From Bacillaceae bacterium JMAK1 (lineage in GTDB: Bacteria > Bacillota > Bacilli > Bacillales > Marinococcaceae), in contig JIBW01000006.1 of NCBI GenBank assembly GCA_012970285.1, positions 310,001 to 374,000 on the forward strand: a stretch of DNA of 64,000 bases, in the 5' to 3' direction. A model generated the notes under the pieces. It was not told the DNA's origin. It saw only the letters and a program-made list of their open reading frames with translations, and ran no database searches. Below are positions 60,052 to 64,000 of this stretch, piece after piece. The position numbers and the translations under genes were made by a program. Each line of letters begins with the position of its first letter. Within the stretch, counting starts at the first letter, position 1.

Positions 60052-60804
60052 CTATAAAACGTCTTGTCTTTTGTAGATAATGTGGGCGATCGCCAACATT
60101 AATGCAATGTGAATAAGTAGAAAACCAATTGACGCCCACATTGATGGGAATGGTGGCGGTGCTAAAGAGACAGGATTGTAGTTGTTAAACACATCAATAT
60201 GAGCAAACACAATCCAAGAAGCCCAATCATACTCAGCAGCAAGTAACACGAACAAATCTGCGAAAAAATACGGCAAGATCGTCAGCACGATCGTGACGGC
60301 GGTGTTCTTCGTAATGACTGCAAGTAACGTTGCTAGCGCTACATAAAAGATGAGTGACGGCGTCGTATACAATGCCGTTTCTACCAAATAAAAGAACGTG
60401 GACGAAAGTGGCACAACGTGTGGGAAGAACAATCCGAAAGCAAAAAGCAACGCTAACACAAAACAATATAGCAGAAAACTAATCACTAGGTTCGTCAACC
60501 ACTTTGATAACAGAATACGATGACGCGATACTGGTTTTATAAGTAATTGCTTAATCGTACCTGTCGATGCTTCACCAGAGATTGCCCCAGTCACGAGAAC
60601 AAAACTGTACAACATAATAAAGATGTGTAACACAGAACCGATCGTGACAAACTCCTCCGTTGTAAGCAATAACCCAAATGATTGATCAATTGCTATTGCA
60701 ACGATAAAAATAAACAGAATCAGAATTGACATCATGATCATTGCGAGCCCAATTCTCCGCCCGTGCCACGCTTTTAACGTTTCATTAATGACTAGTCCCT
60801 TCAT
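60052..60804 (-). CDS. ABC-2 type permease
   Basis: The 250-residue protein has six membrane helices, with the conserved LVTGAISGEASTGTIKQLLIKPVSRHRI loop after helix 2. It overlaps the ATPase gene by four bases (ATGA) and forms an exporter with it. Similar pairs confer resistance to peptide antibiotics or export unknown lipids; the substrate is not shown. The region 59957-60051 after the stop is empty. Confidence 0.83.
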   Translation of the reverse strand: MKGLVINETLKAWHGRRIGLAMIMMSILILFIFIVAIAIDQSFGLLLTTEEFVTIGSVLHIFIMLYSFVLVTGAISGEASTGTIKQLLIKPVSRHRILLSKWLTNLVISFLLYCFVLALLFAFGLFFPHVVPLSSTFFYLVETALYTTPSLIFYVALATLLAVITKNTAVTIVLTILPYFFADLFVLLAAEYDWASWIVFAHIDVFNNYNPVSLAPPPFPSMWASIGFLLIHIALMLAIAHIIYKRQDVL

Positions 60805-61712
60805 CGTTCATCCCTCTCTTGCTCTAATAACGAGAAGTAACGTTCTTCCAACCCTTGTTCGCAACGAATTTCGTATAATCTGACGTTCTGTTGAACGAGT
60901 GCTTCAACGATCGTTGGAATCTGCTCATACGATTGGTTGTAAATGACAAACTGACTCTCATTTTTTTCTACGTTTCCGAATTGCGCTAGCTGGGCATGTG
61001 CTTCTGCTTCTGGACTCGCTGTAACATAGACCGTATACGTACTTTCAGTCGCTGACGAACGCAAATCAAATTCATCCACCGCTTGACCATTTTTAATGAC
61101 GATCGCTCGGTCGCAAAGCACTTCTACTTCACGAAGCTGGTGACTCGAAACGAGCAACGTTACCCCATCTTGTTTGGCTAAGCGACGTAAGTAATAGCGC
61201 AGTTCTTTCATTCCATTTGGATCTAAACCGTTCGTCGGTTCATCAAGAATTAATACCGAAGGCTCATGAAGGATTGATACCGCAATGCCAAGTCGTTGCT
61301 TCATGCCAAGTGAATACGTTTTTACTTTGTCATCAATTCGGCTTGTGAGCTCCACTAGATCAATCACTTCTTCAATTCGTTCCTCACGGATTGGCTTTTG
61401 GCTCATTCTTGCAAAGTGTTCAAGATTTTGTCTGCCCGATAAGTACGTATACAAATCAGGGTCTTCAACGATCGCACCAATGTGCTGAAGTGCTTCTTCA
61501 CGGTTTTTGTTAAGATCTTTTCCTTCAATAAAAATTTCCCCACGGTCCATCTTTATTAATGAAACGATTAGGCGAATCGTCATCGTCTTCCCGGATCCAT
61601 TTGGCCCTAGAAAACCGTAAATTAAACCCCGGTCCAATGAGAATGATAAATCGTTAATCACTTTACGACCTTTGAACGTTCGACTCAATTGTTTCACAAC
61701 AAGAGGTTTCAT
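60801..61712 (-). CDS. ABC exporter ATPase (BcrA-like)
   Basis: The 303-residue ATPase has Walker A GPNGSGKTM, signature YSLGMKQRLG, Walker B VLILDEPTNGLD and the H-loop SSHQLRE. An extra C-terminal part of about 80 residues is typical of BcrA/CcmA-type exporter subunits. AAGGAGG precedes the ATG. It is divergent from the glycosyltransferase gene. Confidence 0.85.
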   Translation of the reverse strand: MKPLVVKQLSRTFKGRKVINDLSFSLDRGLIYGFLGPNGSGKTMTIRLIVSLIKMDRGEIFIEGKDLNKNREEALQHIGAIVEDPDLYTYLSGRQNLEHFARMSQKPIREERIEEVIDLVELTSRIDDKVKTYSLGMKQRLGIAVSILHEPSVLILDEPTNGLDPNGMKELRYYLRRLAKQDGVTLLVSSHQLREVEVLCDRAIVIKNGQAVDEFDLRSSATESTYTVYVTASPEAEAHAQLAQFGNVEKNESQFVIYNQSYEQIPTIVEALVQQNVRLYEIRCEQGLEERYFSLLEQERDER

Positions 61713-61798
61713 AGGCTAGCACCTCCTTAAATTTCTTGTGGCTAATTAGCTGTCGTTGCATATAGATAGTTTCAGAACAGATAAAGTGGGGAGAGTAC

Positions 61799-62461
61799 AT
61801 GAACGATAAAAAAATTGCGTTTTTACTGTGTGTGAACGACGAACATTACTACACAAAGTGCTTGCGACATATCTCGCTCTTATCCGTCCCCGAAGGATAT
61901 ACCATTGAAGTCATCGAAATTCGCGGTGCCAAAAGTATGACCGAAGGATACAATAAAGGCATGAAAAAAACCGATGCCAAATATAAAATTTACCTGCATC
62001 AAGATGTGATGATCATCCACCATATGATGCTTTATAACATGCTCGATATTTTTCTCAACTTCCCGAAGGTAGGCATGCTCGGTGTTGTAGGGTGTGAACA
62101 CCTAAACGACCAAGGCCTCTGGTGGGATAGCCCAAATCGGTTCGGTAAAATACTCGAAGATAAAGATTACTACGTAATGTCTGTACTTCAAGAGCCAACA
62201 GATCACTATCAGTCTGTTGAAGCGATTGACGGATTGATTATGATGACACAATACGATCTTGAATGGGAGTCATCGGTCTTTGACCATTGGCATTTCTATG
62301 ATATTTCTCAATGTGAACAATTTAAAGCTCACGGATACGAAATTGGCGTTCCACAGCAAGGATACCCTTGGGTGATTCACGAATGCGGTCCAGTCATTAA
62401 TATGGAACGTTATGAAGAATATCGACTGAAGTTTCTTGCTTGGAAAGAACAACGACTATAG
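61799..62461 (+). CDS. Glycosyltransferase-like protein (GT2_5/StrF type)
   Basis: The 220-residue protein has a GT-A fold pattern: IAFLLCVNDEHYYTKCL at the N-terminus, EGYNKGMKKTDAKYKIYLHQDVMI with an LHQD metal-type motif near 73, and a C-terminal VIHECGPVIN. The family is found in polysaccharide and antibiotic loci. The stop codon is adjacent to the convergent MFS stop in CTATAG, with no terminator between. The acceptor is unknown. Confidence 0.75.
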   Translation: MNDKKIAFLLCVNDEHYYTKCLRHISLLSVPEGYTIEVIEIRGAKSMTEGYNKGMKKTDAKYKIYLHQDVMIIHHMMLYNMLDIFLNFPKVGMLGVVGCEHLNDQGLWWDSPNRFGKILEDKDYYVMSVLQEPTDHYQSVEAIDGLIMMTQYDLEWESSVFDHWHFYDISQCEQFKAHGYEIGVPQQGYPWVIHECGPVINMERYEEYRLKFLAWKEQRL

Positions 62462-63646
62462 CTCTTCTGCTCGTTCTTTTCTTGCAAATTGAATTGCCGG
62501 TACAGCGAGAGCGAGCAATCCAAGCATAAATACGACAACTCCAAGCCACGCAAACGAAGTATAGAAGAAGCCACCAATGGCTCCAGCAATGCTCGAACCG
62601 GCGTAATAAGCAAACAAATAAAGCGAAGATGCTTGTGATCGATATTCCTTTGCACGTTGGCTGACCCACGCACTCGCTGTCGAGTGTGCGCCAAAGAAAC
62701 CAAATGTAAAGACAACAACGCCAAGAATCGTAATCGGTAACACCGGCACTAACGTGAGAAATGCACCAACAGTCATCAAACCGATACCTAGAAGAATCAC
62801 TGCAGGCTTTCCGTGTCGATCAGCTTTCTTTCCCATATAAACTGAACTAAATGTCCCTGCTAAATACACGACGTAAATAAAACCGATAATCGCTTGAGAT
62901 AAAGAAAACGGTGGCTCCATTAATAAGTAAGCGAAATAATTAAAGAGAACGATAAAGGAACCCATGAGGATAAACCCTAGTGAAATGACTGCCATTAACT
63001 GTGGCTGTTTCAACACAGATCCATATCGTCTTAACGCTTGATTAATTGAAGATTTCTTAGGGGTATAATGCTTTGAGTTCGGCAACATGAACATGAATAA
63101 CACACTCATGACAAGGGACAATCCTCCAAGCGCAGTGAGTGCCACTTGCCAATTCCAAATGTCTGTCAAAACGCCTGTGATGAGTCGTCCACTCATTCCC
63201 CCGATGCTTGAACCTGCGATGTAGAGCCCCATTACTTTCCCGAGGCTGTTTTGATCAAATTCTTCCACAACATAGGTCATGGCAATTGCAGGAACACCTG
63301 CCACGGCTATGCCGAGGAGTGTTCGAATTGATAATAACGTTCCAAAATTCGGACTAAACGCTGTAAGAAGACCCATTACTGCCGTTAAAATCATAGATAA
63401 AACCATTACATTCTTTCGGCCGAATCGGTCCGATAATGGTGCTGCCACGAGTAACAAAACAGCTAGCATACCTGTCGTTACAGAAATTGTTAAACTGGCT
63501 GACTGGGCAGTAACGCCAAATTCATTAGAAAAAATGGGAAGCAAAGGTTGAGTCGCGTAAATCGTTGCAAACGTTACAAATCCAGCAAAAAATAACGCGA
63601 CCGCTGCAGAGTAGTATGTTTTCGTCCCACTTTGAATATAAGTCAC
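62456..63646 (-). CDS. MFS transporter, YnfM-like
   Basis: The 396-residue protein has 12 helices, with motif A in APLSDRFGRKNVMV and motif C-like AGSSIGGMSGRLITG. The first helix reads FAGFVTFATIYATQPLLPIF, the signature of the YnfM/AraJ-like exporters. GTG start. Substrate unknown. Stop codons of this and the glycosyltransferase gene lie back to back in one six-base palindrome. Confidence 0.85.
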   Translation of the reverse strand: MTYIQSGTKTYYSAAVALFFAGFVTFATIYATQPLLPIFSNEFGVTAQSASLTISVTTGMLAVLLLVAAPLSDRFGRKNVMVLSMILTAVMGLLTAFSPNFGTLLSIRTLLGIAVAGVPAIAMTYVVEEFDQNSLGKVMGLYIAGSSIGGMSGRLITGVLTDIWNWQVALTALGGLSLVMSVLFMFMLPNSKHYTPKKSSINQALRRYGSVLKQPQLMAVISLGFILMGSFIVLFNYFAYLLMEPPFSLSQAIIGFIYVVYLAGTFSSVYMGKKADRHGKPAVILLGIGLMTVGAFLTLVPVLPITILGVVVFTFGFFGAHSTASAWVSQRAKEYRSQASSLYLFAYYAGSSIAGAIGGFFYTSFAWLGVVVFMLGLLALAVPAIQFARKERAEEL

Positions 63647-63760
63647 ACTAACGCCTTCTTTCTATTCTCTTAAGTCTAATACGCGAACTTGGAATCGTCC
63701 ACAACCTCACGTTTGAGAAAGTCCAAATAATGGTATAGACAGCTAAAAAGGCGTGACGCT

Positions 63761-64000
63761 ATGATTACAATGTTCCGCACCATTTATTCTATGATTTTAT
63801 TCGTAGCAGGTGTTTTACACTTTACTCAAGAGAAGATTTTTCGAAGTATTGTTCCGAAGTTCCTGCCATTCAGACGACTGATTGTCCTCGTAAGTGGCGT
63901 GATGGAACTTGCTTTCTCCATTCTTCTCTGGGTTCAAAAGGGGCAGAAACTCACTGGTAAACTTCTCGCACTGTTTATGATTATCATCTTTCCAGCAAAC
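63761..64000 (+). CDS. DoxX-like membrane protein, 5' part only
   Basis: The ATG follows AAAAAGGCGTGA and the frame stays open to the window edge (80 codons). The peptide has three hydrophobic helices, MFRTIYSMILFVAGVLHF at the start and VSGVMELAFSILL and LLALFMIIIFP later. The VPKFLPFRR and GVMEL segments are typical of DoxX-family membrane proteins. Function of this branch is not known to me. Confidence 0.65.
   Translation, partial: MITMFRTIYSMILFVAGVLHFTQEKIFRSIVPKFLPFRRLIVLVSGVMELAFSILLWVQKGQKLTGKLLALFMIIIFPAN

Noticed and set aside
1-64000. CRISPR array, phage genes or intact insertion sequence
   Set aside because: No regularly spaced repeats and no transposase, integrase, capsid or terminase motifs were seen on either strand.

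Overview
The window looks like chromosomal DNA of an endospore-forming Bacillaceae, probably from a halophilic or alkaliphilic branch. The evidence is the glmS-glmM-cdaR-cdaA and rsiW-sigW blocks arranged much as in Bacillus, a glmS ribozyme, a TPP riboswitch before thiD, spoIIP, a sporulenol-synthase-type cyclase, a spore-surface-like protein, SigW, sigma-54, LexA and CcpA type sites, and strong GGAGG ribosome binding sites. I see no phage, intact insertion sequence, CRISPR array or rRNA.

Layout. 1-4250: the 3' end of a thiolase, then an AT-rich stretch with a secreted V8-like protease plus coupled lipoprotein, small membrane proteins and at least three broken gene remnants. 4250-12060: amino-sugar and c-di-AMP genes (glmS, glmM, cdaR, cdaA), the envelope-stress pair rsiW-sigW with its own SigW promoter, and four tRNAs (Gly, Gly, Tyr, Glu). 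12339-19273: a valine/isobutyrate degradation cluster (HIBYL-CoA hydrolase, mmsA, mmsB, acyl-CoA dehydrogenase) with a near-perfect sigma-54 promoter, a dedicated enhancer-binding regulator and palindromic candidate operators. 19421-24176: an oxidoreductase, then a module of alpha/beta hydrolase, membrane-anchored Mur ligase and a D-Ala-D-Ala-ligase-type enzyme with Gly/Ser/Lys-rich insertions. 24414-34735: nagA, a small protein behind a candidate SigB promoter, an MFS pump, a 58-residue Cys protein, an AlkX/YcaQ-like glycosylase, thiD, cardiolipin synthase, spoIIP, and a yolD-uvrX pair with a LexA box.

34851-43634: NatAB-like ABC exporter with divergent NatR/NatK-like regulators, an OpuC-type osmolyte ABC importer with a single permease, and helD. 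43658-50556: a consensus promoter-terminator unit that may be a small RNA or attenuator, an amidohydrolase, a GGGGACA-type inverted repeat that supplies the end of the sporulenol-synthase-like gene, a VanZ-like protein with a tiny partner, and an acyl reductase/aldehyde dehydrogenase pair. 50590-64000: a DASS transporter under a cre site, a BclA-like protein, a BceRSAB-type antimicrobial peptide module, a DUF1206 protein, tandem USP-like proteins with a shared unrecognised C-terminal domain, another ABC exporter, a glycosyltransferase, an MFS pump and the start of a DoxX-like gene.

The most unusual items are the sigma-54 valine regulon architecture, the Mur-ligase/Gly-rich Ddl module, the candidate small RNA at 43694-43796, the tandem USP-like pair, the repeat that encodes the cyclase C-terminus, and a thiolase whose usual C-terminal catalytic Cys is Gly. 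All functional calls rest on reading motifs by eye and recalled family knowledge; no search was run.
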